From the NCBI GenBank assembly GCA_965262605.1, contig CBDHFN010000003.1, forward strand, positions 1,054,001 to 1,118,000: a stretch of 64,000 bases of DNA. The letters run 5' to 3'. The translations under genes and the position numbers were made by a program. The stretch comes from CBDHFN01 sp965262605 (GTDB taxonomy: Bacteria > Pseudomonadota > Alphaproteobacteria > JASGCL01). The notes under the pieces were generated by a model. That model searched no databases. It was not told where the DNA came from and saw only the letters and a list, made by a program, of their open reading frames with translations. This document shows, in pieces, positions 35,379-44,005 of this stretch; the first letter of the stretch is position 1, and every line of letters starts with the position of its first letter.

Positions 35379-37133
35379 ATGCAAAAATATAATGGCGCAG
35401 AAATTTTAATAAAAAGCCTGATTGATCAAGGCGTAGAGACGATATTTGGGTATCCCGGTGGGGCAGTATTACCCATTTATGATGAAATTTTTAAGCAAAA
35501 TCATATTCGCCATATTTTGGTGCGCCATGAACAAGCCGCCGTCCACGCCGCCGAGGGTTATGCCCGTTCCACGGGTAAAGTCGGCGTGGTTTTAGTGACT
35601 TCGGGACCGGGCGCAACTAATGCTGTCACGGGGCTTACCGATGCTTTATGCGATTCTATACCGATAATTTGTATAACGGGGCAAGTTCCCACGCATTTAA
35701 TTGGTTCTGATGCTTTTCAAGAATGCGATACAACGGGCATTACCCGCCCTTGCACGAAACATAATTATTTAGTCAAGAAAGTTGATGATTTATCACGAAT
35801 TGTGCATCAAGCTTTTTTTATCGCGCAAAATGGCAGACCCGGTCCAGTATTAATTGATATTCCCAAGGATGTGCAATTTGCGATGGGAGCTTATCATAAC
35901 GATAAAGATAAAAAACATCCGACTTATCGCCCACAAACGATTCCCGATGCAAATACCATTAAAAAAGCTTGCGAAATGCTTAAAAAAGCGAAAAAGCCGG
36001 TAATTTATGGGGGTGGCGGGATTGTCAATTCAGGACCCGAGGCTTCAAAATTATTGCGCCAATTAGTGCAATTAACGGATTTTCCCGTGACTTTAACGCT
36101 GATGGGGTTGGGCGCGGTTGATTATGACGATAAACGATATTTAGGCATGTTAGGAATGCACGGCACATATGAAGCTAATCTTGCCATGCACGATTGCGAT
36201 GTAATGCTTTGCGTGGGCGCAAGATTTGACGACAGAATTACAGGCTTAAAAGATGCTTTTTCGCCGCATTCTAAAAAAATTCATATTGACATTGATGCAA
36301 GTTCTTTTAATAAAACTATTCCCGTTGATTTGAAAATTCAAGGCGATTGCACCGAAGTATTAAAAGCGATTTTAGAATGCTTGCAAAATGATAAAGCCGA
36401 ATTTATGCGCGATGATATTCATCAATGGTGGCAAAAAATTAACGAATGGCGTAAAGTTGATTGCTTAAAATATGTGCAAAAAGGCAATGTTATCAAACCG
36501 CAATATGCGCTTGACAGGTTAATGCACGCAATTAAAGACAAAGATTTTTATATCACCACCGAAGTTGGGCAACATCAAATGTGGGCGGCACAATATCTTA
36601 AATTCACGAAACCTAATCAATGGATGACTTCGGGGGGGCTTGGCACGATGGGTTATGGCTTTCCCGCCGCCGTGGGCGTGCAAATTGCGCACCCAGACGC
36701 TTTGGTTATTGATATTGCGGGCGAAGCATCAATTTTAATGAATATTCAAGAAATGTCCACCGTGGCGCAATACCGCATTCCAGTCAAAATTTTTATTTTA
36801 AATAATGAATATTTGGGCATGGTACGCCAATGGCAAGAATTATTGCATGGCGGCAGATATTCGGAATCTTATTCAGAATCATTGCCCGATTTCGTGAAAT
36901 TGGCGGACGCTTTTGGCTGGTTAGGCATAAAATGCACCGACCCGAATCAATTAGATGCCGAAATTGCCCGCATGATAAATCATCAAGGACCAGTTATTTT
37001 TGATTGTGGCATAGACCCCAAAGAAAATTGCTATCCGATGATTCCATCAGGTAAGCCCCATAATGAAATGTTATTGGGACCCGTTGCCAACGGACAAGAA
37101 GCCATCACAGGTGCGGGCAAAGCATTAGTATGA
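35379..37133 (+). CDS. ilvB: Acetolactate synthase, large catalytic subunit
   Basis: This thiamine-diphosphate enzyme condenses two pyruvates (valine/leucine) or pyruvate and 2-ketobutyrate (isoleucine). The 584-residue protein has the catalytic Glu region VRHEQAAVHAAEGYAR near residue 50, GPGATNAVTG, QVPTHLIGSDAFQE, the FAD-binding GARFDDR segment, and the ThDP/Mg site (GYGFPAAVG, DIAGEASILMN, NNEYLGMVRQWQ). GEAS replaces the usual GDGS/GDAS at the start of the ThDP-binding motif, which is worth noting. The gene is not followed by the small regulatory subunit ilvN/ilvH; a DNA methyltransferase gene overlaps its stop by 4 bases instead. Confidence 0.92.
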   Translation: MQKYNGAEILIKSLIDQGVETIFGYPGGAVLPIYDEIFKQNHIRHILVRHEQAAVHAAEGYARSTGKVGVVLVTSGPGATNAVTGLTDALCDSIPIICITGQVPTHLIGSDAFQECDTTGITRPCTKHNYLVKKVDDLSRIVHQAFFIAQNGRPGPVLIDIPKDVQFAMGAYHNDKDKKHPTYRPQTIPDANTIKKACEMLKKAKKPVIYGGGGIVNSGPEASKLLRQLVQLTDFPVTLTLMGLGAVDYDDKRYLGMLGMHGTYEANLAMHDCDVMLCVGARFDDRITGLKDAFSPHSKKIHIDIDASSFNKTIPVDLKIQGDCTEVLKAILECLQNDKAEFMRDDIHQWWQKINEWRKVDCLKYVQKGNVIKPQYALDRLMHAIKDKDFYITTEVGQHQMWAAQYLKFTKPNQWMTSGGLGTMGYGFPAAVGVQIAHPDALVIDIAGEASILMNIQEMSTVAQYRIPVKIFILNNEYLGMVRQWQELLHGGRYSESYSESLPDFVKLADAFGWLGIKCTDPNQLDAEIARMINHQGPVIFDCGIDPKENCYPMIPSGKPHNEMLLGPVANGQEAITGAGKALV

Positions 37134-38746
37134 TTAAAAATTCATTATATTATGGCGATTGCTTGCAAGTAATGCAAGATTATATCGCGCCTAATACAAT
37201 TGATTTAATTTATCTTGACCCGCCATTTAATTCCAACCGCAATTATAATGCGATATATAAAGATTCAACGGGTATGGTTTTGCCCGAACAAATTGAAGCT
37301 TTTTGTGATATTTGGGAATTAAACGAAGACCGCGAACGCGCAATACTTAAAATACCAATTATCATGCGGCAAGCAGGATTGGACGATTCTTTGGCGCATT
37401 TGTGGCAATTATGGATGAATGGTTTGCGCCGCACGCAACCAAGGTTATTGGCTTATTTATCCTATATGACTGAACGATTAATTATTATGAAAAGCTTATT
37501 AAAACCGACTGGCACGATTTATTTGCATTGCGACCCCACAGCTTCGCATTATATCAAAGTGTTAATGGACGCAATTTTCGGTTATCAGCATTATATCAAT
37601 GAAATAATTTGGTTAAGAGCCGCAGGCAGAAGCAAAGGTAGCCAATTTAAAGACCGCAGTTTTGGGCAAGATACTGATGCTATTTTTCGCTATGGTAATG
37701 GGCAAAATTATACCCATAACCCGCAATATCAAGGTTTTAAAGACGAAGAATTAATAAAAAAATTCCCCCATATTGACAAAGATGGTCGGCGGTTTAATAC
37801 AATTGTGCCAATATTTTGTCAGCCGTCAATGGGCGACAGACCGAATTTATGTTATGAATATAATGGCGTAAAAAATCCTTATCCTTCGGGTTGGCGGGTG
37901 AGCCGTGAAAAATTGGCGCAAATGGACAAACAAGGATTAATTATTTGGCGTGAAGGCAAACGCCCATTGCGTAAATCTTATATGAATGATTATCACGGCA
38001 AACCCATATCTTCGCTTTGGACGGATATAGCGAACGCAACAGGCAAAGAACATTTAGGCTATCCCACGCAAAAACCATTGGCTTTGTTGCGCCGAATTAT
38101 TCTTGCCAGTTCTAACGAGGGCGATGTCGTGCTTGACCCATTTTGCGGTTGTGCCACAACGATTGCGGCGGCGCATGAATTAAATCGCCGATGGATTGGT
38201 ATAGACATTGCTTATCACGCGATTCAACGAGTGGTGCAATCGCGATTGCTAGATAAATTTAATCTTCAAGAAGGCAAAGATTACCAAATAAATGGCGTGC
38301 CTTTGACCAAAGAAGCCGCCATTGATTTATGGGTTCGCGATAAATTCCAATTTCAACGCTGGGCAGTGGAGCAAGTAGACGGCTTTGTCAGCGCCAAAAA
38401 ATCAAATGATGGGGGCATTGATGGTAATATTTATTTTCGGCATGAAAACGAATTACATACCATGATTATATCTGTTAAGGGTGGCGAGAATATCGGCATT
38501 AAAGATGTTCGTGATTTACGCGGTGCGATGGAACGAAGCGGCGCAAAAATGGCGGGTTTAATTATCCGCAACCCTTTAACCGATGCGATGCGCCGAAATT
38601 TTGACCAAGAAATGTTAAGCGCGGGTTTTTTTGGCGATTTTCGCGCGATTCAATTATTATCCTTGGACGAAATTATTGACGGCAAGAAATTCCACACCCC
38701 ATTTGCCGAGGGAAAAATTGCCAAAGGGCAAAGTAATTTAATATGA
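37130..38746 (+). CDS. DNA methyltransferase (beta-type) fused to an Mrr-like nuclease domain
   Basis: The N-terminal 380 residues form an amino-DNA methyltransferase: catalytic motif IV LDPPFNSN (residues 29-36) precedes the SAM-binding motif I DPFCGCATT (near 335), the order of the beta group, with TQKP nearby. It should methylate N6 of adenine or N4 of cytosine. The C-terminal part (about 395-500) resembles Mrr_cat: GGIDGNI (near 425), a strand ending ISVKGG and DVRDLRGAM. The Asp and Lys of PD-(D/E)xK are present, but the Gln/Glu two before Lys is Ser. ATGA overlaps link it to ilvB and to the DedA-like gene. No specificity subunit or separate endonuclease is near. Confidence 0.82.
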   Translation: MIKNSLYYGDCLQVMQDYIAPNTIDLIYLDPPFNSNRNYNAIYKDSTGMVLPEQIEAFCDIWELNEDRERAILKIPIIMRQAGLDDSLAHLWQLWMNGLRRTQPRLLAYLSYMTERLIIMKSLLKPTGTIYLHCDPTASHYIKVLMDAIFGYQHYINEIIWLRAAGRSKGSQFKDRSFGQDTDAIFRYGNGQNYTHNPQYQGFKDEELIKKFPHIDKDGRRFNTIVPIFCQPSMGDRPNLCYEYNGVKNPYPSGWRVSREKLAQMDKQGLIIWREGKRPLRKSYMNDYHGKPISSLWTDIANATGKEHLGYPTQKPLALLRRIILASSNEGDVVLDPFCGCATTIAAAHELNRRWIGIDIAYHAIQRVVQSRLLDKFNLQEGKDYQINGVPLTKEAAIDLWVRDKFQFQRWAVEQVDGFVSAKKSNDGGIDGNIYFRHENELHTMIISVKGGENIGIKDVRDLRGAMERSGAKMAGLIIRNPLTDAMRRNFDQEMLSAGFFGDFRAIQLLSLDEIIDGKKFHTPFAEGKIAKGQSNLI

Positions 38747-39345
38747 ATTGGCAAAAATATCAACAAATGGTTATTTCTTGGGCGAATCATCGCCATGCCC
38801 TTTATTATTTAGCTTTTGTTGCCTTTATAGATTCGGTATTTTTTCCGATAAGCCCCGCGATAATGATGGTGCCGATGATGCTAATTAACCCCAAAAAATC
38901 ATGGCTTTATGCGCTTATCATCATTATTTTTTCCATTTTGGGTGGTTTGCTTGGCTATGCGATTGGTTTTTATTTTTATGATTCCTTAGGAATTGGCATT
39001 ATTTCGTTATTTCATGGTGAAAAATATTATCAAAATATGGTGGATTACTACGATAAATACGGGTTTTGGGTGGTGGCTATTTGGGGGTTTAGCCCGATTC
39101 CGTATAAATTTATCACAATTTTCAGCGGCTTAATGAAATTATCATTGGATTTATTTATTTTAGGCTCTATATTAGGGCGGTGCTTGCGTTATTGTTTAAT
39201 GGCTGGGCTTTTTTATTTTTATGGTGAAAAAATTAATTTTTATGCGCAAAAATTTCGGCGATATTGGCTTAAAATTTGTATTTTTTTGACATTGATTTTG
39301 TGTGTAATTGGGGGGTGGTTGTTGTTTAAGCCAAATATATTTTAA
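38743..39345 (+). CDS. DedA/YqaA-family inner-membrane protein
   Basis: The 200-residue protein has about five hydrophobic segments and the SNARE-associated/DedA pattern: FIDSVFFPISPAIMM with paired prolines near residue 32, GLLGYAIGFYF, the FHGEKYYQNMVDYYDKYG loop near 82 and GFSPIPYKFITIFSG near 112, where the PxPxK turn is the family hallmark. YqaA-like members are shorter than DedA and their function is unclear; DedA proteins are linked to lipid-carrier flipping and membrane homeostasis. Start and stop overlap both neighbours (ATGA with the methyltransferase gene, TAATG with hflX). Confidence 0.8.
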   Translation: MNWQKYQQMVISWANHRHALYYLAFVAFIDSVFFPISPAIMMVPMMLINPKKSWLYALIIIIFSILGGLLGYAIGFYFYDSLGIGIISLFHGEKYYQNMVDYYDKYGFWVVAIWGFSPIPYKFITIFSGLMKLSLDLFILGSILGRCLRYCLMAGLFYFYGEKINFYAQKFRRYWLKICIFLTLILCVIGGWLLFKPNIF

Positions 39346-40616
39346 TGGCAGTTTATATAATTGCGGCTTATTACCAAAGCGAAAATCACGCTTTAAGCCC
39401 CGAAGACCGATGCCATGAAATCAAGGAACTTGCCCGCGCCATTGACCAAGAAGTTTTTGGTATACGATTCGTGGATGTTAAAAAAATTAAGGCGGCGACC
39501 TACTTATCCGCAGGGGTTTTAGAAGAAATTGCCACTGAAATTGCCACTGAAATTGCCGATAAAAATCTTGATTTTGTGATAGTAGACGCGAATTTAAGCG
39601 CAACTCAGCAACGCAATATTGAAAAAATTCTCAAAGTATTTGTTGAGGATAGGTCATCCTTAATTATTCAAATTTTTGCCAGCCGCGCCAGAAGCGAGGA
39701 GGGTAAATTGCAAGTCGCCTTGGCAAGATTGCGCTATGATGCGTCAAGATTAGTGCGCAGTTGGACGCATCTTGAACGGCAACGCGGAGGGTTGGGTAAA
39801 ACGGGCGGACCCGGTGAGCGTCAAATTGAACTTGACAGACGGCTTATTGATGAAAATATAAAAAAACTTGAATTTAAATTAGAGCAAATCCGCAAAAAAA
39901 GGCTTTTGCATCGCCATGCCCGCGCGAAAATCCCGATTCCTGTGGTTGCGCTTGTCGGCTATACGAATGCGGGCAAGACAACTTTATTTAATATGCTTAC
40001 CAAAAGCCAAGATTTCGCCGATAATAAAGTGTTTGCCACGCTTGATACGCATCATCGCCATATTATTTTGCCATCTGGACGGCGTATTATTTTAAGCGAT
40101 ACTGTGGGTTTTATTCATGACTTACCGCATCATTTAGTCGCCGCTTTTCGCGCAACCTTAGAAGAATTAGAAACAGCATCATTAATCCTGCATATCGGCG
40201 ATTTAAGCCACGCTAACCTTAATATTTATTACGAAACTGGCGATAATTTACTGGCTTCGTTTGATATTGAACGCACCCAAATAAAGAAAATTGGCAATAA
40301 ATGCGATTTAGCCGACCATAACCATAATTTTCCCGTTGATTGCGCGATAAGCGGGCAAGAAAATATAAATATTCAAGGTTTATTAAATCTGATTGATGAT
40401 TATTTTAATGACCAAGAATCCGTGGAACAACAAAATATTTTGGTTAAACATATTAATAGCGCATTAATTCAAGCGATTTATCAATTAGGCGCACAAATTC
40501 AGGTGAATTTTGATGAAAATAATCCCGATTATGCCGAATATACCATGAATATTTCCGCCATTAATTGGCAGAAATTGAAGAGTATTGCGTGTGAGTTAAC
40601 AAAATCTGAAAAGTAA
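39345..40616 (+). CDS. hflX: GTPase HflX
   Basis: HflX is a ribosome-binding GTPase that splits stalled or heat-damaged 70S ribosomes. The 423-residue protein has the HflX N-domain and linker with GGLGKTGGPGERQIELDRR near residue 147, G1 GYTNAGKTTLFN near 205, G2/G3 FATLDTHHR and SDTVGFIHDLPHHL, and G4 NKCDL near 322. The common DDT/TTR switch has the substitution DTHHR, and the N-domain contains a 12-bp tandem duplication (IATEIATEIA, 39525-39558). Its ATG shares one base with the upstream stop (TAATG). Confidence 0.92.
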   Translation: MAVYIIAAYYQSENHALSPEDRCHEIKELARAIDQEVFGIRFVDVKKIKAATYLSAGVLEEIATEIATEIADKNLDFVIVDANLSATQQRNIEKILKVFVEDRSSLIIQIFASRARSEEGKLQVALARLRYDASRLVRSWTHLERQRGGLGKTGGPGERQIELDRRLIDENIKKLEFKLEQIRKKRLLHRHARAKIPIPVVALVGYTNAGKTTLFNMLTKSQDFADNKVFATLDTHHRHIILPSGRRIILSDTVGFIHDLPHHLVAAFRATLEELETASLILHIGDLSHANLNIYYETGDNLLASFDIERTQIKKIGNKCDLADHNHNFPVDCAISGQENINIQGLLNLIDDYFNDQESVEQQNILVKHINSALIQAIYQLGAQIQVNFDENNPDYAEYTMNISAINWQKLKSIACELTKSEK

Positions 40617-40661
40617 TTTCAATTCATCATCATATTGATGGTAATTAAAAGTTTTATAAGG

Positions 40662-40738
40662 TGGCGGGAGTGACGGGGCTCGAACCCGCGACCTTCGGCG
40701 TGACAGGCCGACGCTCTAACCGACTGAGCTACACCCCC
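40662..40738 (-). tRNA. tRNA-Asp (GTC)
   Basis: The reverse strand folds as a 77-base cloverleaf: acceptor GGGGGTG / CACTCCC with one G-T pair, discriminator G and encoded CCA, D-arm AGCTCAGTCGGTTAGAGC, anticodon arm with the loop CTGTCAC giving anticodon GTC, and T-arm with GGTTCGAGCC. The G discriminator is the Asp identity base. It sits between hflX and ccoS. Confidence 0.95.
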
Positions 40739-40807
40739 TTACAAAACCTGTTCATTTGTTTAACCAAATAATAAATCGTTGTCAAGCTATTTTTAATTTT
40801 TTATTGA

Positions 40808-40948
40808 TTAATTTTCATTTTCTAGAATTTGTTTGGCTTTTGCTTCGCAATCGTCAAATTGGTTATGGCGAATATTCCATATTAAGACAATTAAGCCCAA
40901 ACCGCTAAATACGACACTGATGGGTAAAAGCCATAAAATTGCGTTCAT
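40808..40948 (-). CDS. ccoS: cbb3-type cytochrome oxidase assembly protein CcoS
   Basis: The product is only 46 residues. One membrane helix (ILWLLPISVVFSGLGLIVLI, about 4-23) is followed by the CcoS hallmark WNIRHNQFDDCEAKA, corresponding to the W-x-x-x-x-G/N-QFDD motif of the family, and a short acidic tail. CcoS is needed for cofactor insertion into cbb3 oxidase, together with the copper pump CcoI. It begins 4 bases after the ccoI stop on the same strand, so it is the last gene of a fixH-ccoI-ccoS operon. AAAGGAT lies just upstream of the ATG. Confidence 0.88.
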   Translation of the reverse strand: MNAILWLLPISVVFSGLGLIVLIWNIRHNQFDDCEAKAKQILENEN

Positions 40949-40951
40949 AAA

Positions 40952-42803
40952 TTATCCTTTGTTGCAACGCCACGCGTTGATTGAAACTAATAAAGACGAA
41001 GATGACATGGCGATGACTGCCAAAAAAGGCGACATGATTCCGCTTATCGCCAAGGGAATCGCAATTGCATTATATATTGCGCCAATTAAAAGATTTTGCG
41101 ATGTAATTTGTGATGATTTTTTTGCAATTTTAATTAATTTTGGCACTGCCAATAATGATTGCCCCATGAATAAAATATCCGAAGTATATAATTGTGCCGA
41201 GAGCGAATCGGCTGGCGCCATCGAGATAAACGCGCTTTGCAGGGCAGGGGCATCGTTAAATCCATCGCCAATCATTAAGATTTTTTCGCCGTTTGTTTGA
41301 TATTCGTTGATGATTCTTGCCTTATCCATCGGGGTTAATTCGCCCGTAAATTGGCTAATATTAAGGATATTGGCGATTTTGGCAATTTTTTCATGTTTAT
41401 CACCCGATAAGATTGCAATTTTAAATCCCATTGCTTGCAAAATTTTGATGCTTGCTTCGGCGTCTTGGCGTAAAATTTCTTCACCATTTTCATGCTTGCC
41501 CATGGTCAAAGTGCCAGTTTTATCAAAAATAATCATGGTAATTTCGTTAAATTTGCTTATAACCGCGCCCGATTTTAACGCCATGGCGTTGCGCAATAAA
41601 TGGAAACCTGTAATGGCTTGGGTTAATGGAATCGCCAAGGAAATCGCGCAAGGGCAGGTGACGATTAATATCGTAATTGCGTTCATGACTGCAAATTGCC
41701 AAGATTGGGTTTGATAATACCAAAATGCCGCGCTTAAAATCGCGATAATATGCACCAGCGGCACATAAATATCAGTAAAAATCTTGATGAATTTATATTG
41801 ATATTGCTTTGCGACACCATAATCGCTTGTTTGGGTAATTTTGCGGGCGATTCGTTGCACCATGCTATTTTGCGCGTCGGTTATGGCTTGAAAAATTATC
41901 TCGCCATGGGTGAGTTTACTACCCGCTAATAAAGCATCGCCTAATTTTGGGGTGAAATTATCGCTTTCGCCACTGATAAAGCTTGTGTCTAAAACTCCAT
42001 GCCCGCCAACCATTTTCGCGTCAAGGCTTAAAAATTCACCAGCCTTCACAATAAATAAATCATCGCTCTTAATAGCATTAATATCCGTGTCAATTTCTTG
42101 ATTATCTTGCCATTTATGAATGATGGGTGATTGAAATTGCGCAAATTGATTTGCCATTTTTTTGCGATTTATCTTCCATAATAAAATTTAAAAATCGCCC
42201 GATATTTAAGAAAAATACCAACATAACTGCGCCATCAAACCACGCGTAAGCAAGATGCGCCATTGAAGAATACACGCTGAAACCAACCGCCAATAAAATT
42301 GCCAAGGCAATCGGAAAATCCATATTTAATTGCCGATTTTTTATACCAAAATACGCGGATTGGAAAATCGGTTTGCCGCCATAAAAAATTGCGGGAATCG
42401 CAATAATGCCTGAAATTAAATGCAAATAATCACGGGTAGTGCCTTGTGCGCCCGCCCAAACCGCGCTTGATAATAACATTATATTGGTTGAAGCAAAACC
42501 AGTTATCGCAATTGCAATTAAATAACGCAACCAAATTTTGCGCCTTGATTCATTGCTGGCATTTTGATTCGTTTCATGGGGCGATAATAATATTGCCTCA
42601 TACCCAAGGTTTTTAATAGGCTCGCTTACTAAATTGATAAATGCTTGCTTGTCAAGATTATCAGGTTTTTGAATCGTTAATTTATGGTCAATTAACGACA
42701 AATTAAATGAAATTTGCGGGTGGTTTTGTTTAAAATATTCGCTTACCCGATTGACGCACCCCGCACAATGTATGCCATTTATTAAAAAAATATATTCGCT
42801 CAT
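40952..42803 (-). pseudogene. ccoI: Copper-translocating P-type ATPase CcoI, split by a frameshift
   Basis: Two overlapping reading frames together make one CcoI/FixI pump, which loads copper for cbb3 oxidase. The first (42803 to 42114) carries the metal-binding GIHCAGCVNRV and the first membrane helices through FLNIGRF. The second (from about 42157 to 40952) carries SGES (A-domain), the membrane copper site TCPCAISLAIP, the phosphorylation site DKTGTLT and GDGFNDAPAL. They meet at a run of seven A's (coding strand, about 42155-42161): removing one A restores a continuous protein of normal architecture. It may be a real mutation, a sequencing error, or rescued by polymerase slippage on the A-run. 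The start overlaps fixH (ATGA). Confidence 0.82.
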
Positions 42804-42994
42804 GGTGCTTGTTGCTTTAATTGTTTGTCTTGTTTTGCAAAATCAATGGACGCGACATAGCCGTTTTTTGCTAAAATATCAGGTTGATTATGCCATGAAA
42901 AATATAATAAAAACCCGTTTGCAATTAAAATAACGGCAAAAAACAAGCAAAAATATAAAAAAACTCTTTTGCCATATTGAAGATTTTCTGTCAT
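42800..42994 (-). CDS. fixH: Short FixH/CcoH-like cbb3 assembly protein
   Basis: The 64-residue protein has one membrane helix (VFLYFCLFFAVILIANGFLLYF, about 11-32) followed by a short tail. GKRVF before the helix, the xxNGxLxYF helix end, and a downstream KNGYVASIDF (like the KEPYRKGLNYNE of FixH) recall the N-terminal third of FixH/CcoH. Full-length FixH is about 150-170 residues with a C-terminal periplasmic domain, which is absent here. The position directly before ccoI with an ATGA overlap supports the call. No ccoNOQP or ccoG genes lie upstream; the next gene is divergent. Confidence 0.62.
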   Translation of the reverse strand: MTENLQYGKRVFLYFCLFFAVILIANGFLLYFSWHNQPDILAKNGYVASIDFAKQDKQLKQQAP

Positions 42995-43108
42995 TTCATC
43001 ATCACTTTCTGATTTAATAATATGCTTTAAATTTATGATTTCAACTAAAAAAAAGCGAAATATGAAAATTACCTTGATTTAAGTCATAAAAAATGAAATA
43101 TATTATGT

Positions 43109-44005
43109 ATGGCTGAATATATACCACCGCAAATTTCATTAATTTGTCAATTAAGCGAAGATAACGACTTAAACGGCGCAATGCTGAATCATATTGCCAC
43201 GCAAGAATTTAATGATTATGAAGTTATTTTAATCGGCATTAATGATTATAATTTTGCCTTTGCCGATGCCATAAAAGACCCAAAAATCGCGTATATTTAT
43301 AATGACCAATTATCGCAACTTGCCGATGCCATAAATATTTGCAATGGTAAATATGTTATTTTTATTGATAACGGCATTTTGCTTAATAAAACCAGCTTAA
43401 TTAATCTTTGGCGTGCCAATTTCAACCAAAATTATGATATTTGCATGGCGCAAATTGCGTTTAACGATAATTTTTTGCGCATTCCGATGGGGCATAATGA
43501 AAAATCATATTTGCCCGCGTGGTTTGCGATTCAAGCATATCAGCATTTGGTAATGATTCGCCATGCAAGCTTGAATAAAATACTGCAATATCAAGATTTT
43601 AAAAACGCCACAAATTTTTGGGGCTTAATTATGGCAAATTGGCAATATTTTTGCGCCATGAATTTTGGCTTGACCAATGATATATTCGCCGAAAAAGCAA
43701 ATTTTGATGGCGAAAATCAGATTGCCAATTGGCAATTATGGCTTGACAAGTTTGATAATAAGCAATATTTTACCGCGGATATTGCGCAAACACATCTCAA
43801 TTTAAATAATGCGCAATTTTGGCAATCCAAAAAAGATTTAACGAAATTAATAAAATGGTTTGAAGCTTTAACAACCTTAAATCATCACGAATCCCAATTT
43901 GATAAGGATATTTTGCATGAAATTATGGTAAACATCCTGTGTTTCCATTGCAAAAGACACGGCATTAATCAATTTACCATCAATGGTCAAGTCCATAATT
44001 TCTAA
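43109..44005 (+). CDS. Family-2-like glycosyltransferase, divergent
   Basis: The 298-residue protein has a GT-A-like start: ISLICQLSEDNDL, HIATQEFNDYEVILIG near residue 30, a short strand AYIYNDQ, then ADAINICNGKYVIFIDNGILL near residue 73-93, in which GKYVIFIDN is at the site of the DxD motif but reads DNG. The second half (mostly helical, Trp-rich) does not match a known acceptor domain. It is therefore a degenerate or unusual family-2 enzyme; the substrate is unknown. AATATA ends 6 bases before the ATG and TTGATT is 17 bases further up, a weak leaderless-type promoter. Its 3' end overlaps comEC by 23 bases. Confidence 0.62.
   Translation: MAEYIPPQISLICQLSEDNDLNGAMLNHIATQEFNDYEVILIGINDYNFAFADAIKDPKIAYIYNDQLSQLADAINICNGKYVIFIDNGILLNKTSLINLWRANFNQNYDICMAQIAFNDNFLRIPMGHNEKSYLPAWFAIQAYQHLVMIRHASLNKILQYQDFKNATNFWGLIMANWQYFCAMNFGLTNDIFAEKANFDGENQIANWQLWLDKFDNKQYFTADIAQTHLNLNNAQFWQSKKDLTKLIKWFEALTTLNHHESQFDKDILHEIMVNILCFHCKRHGINQFTINGQVHNF

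Noticed and set aside
40833..41714. Plus-strand frames of 155 and 135 codons
   Set aside because: They are antisense to ccoS and to the C-terminal half of ccoI, which have clear motifs.
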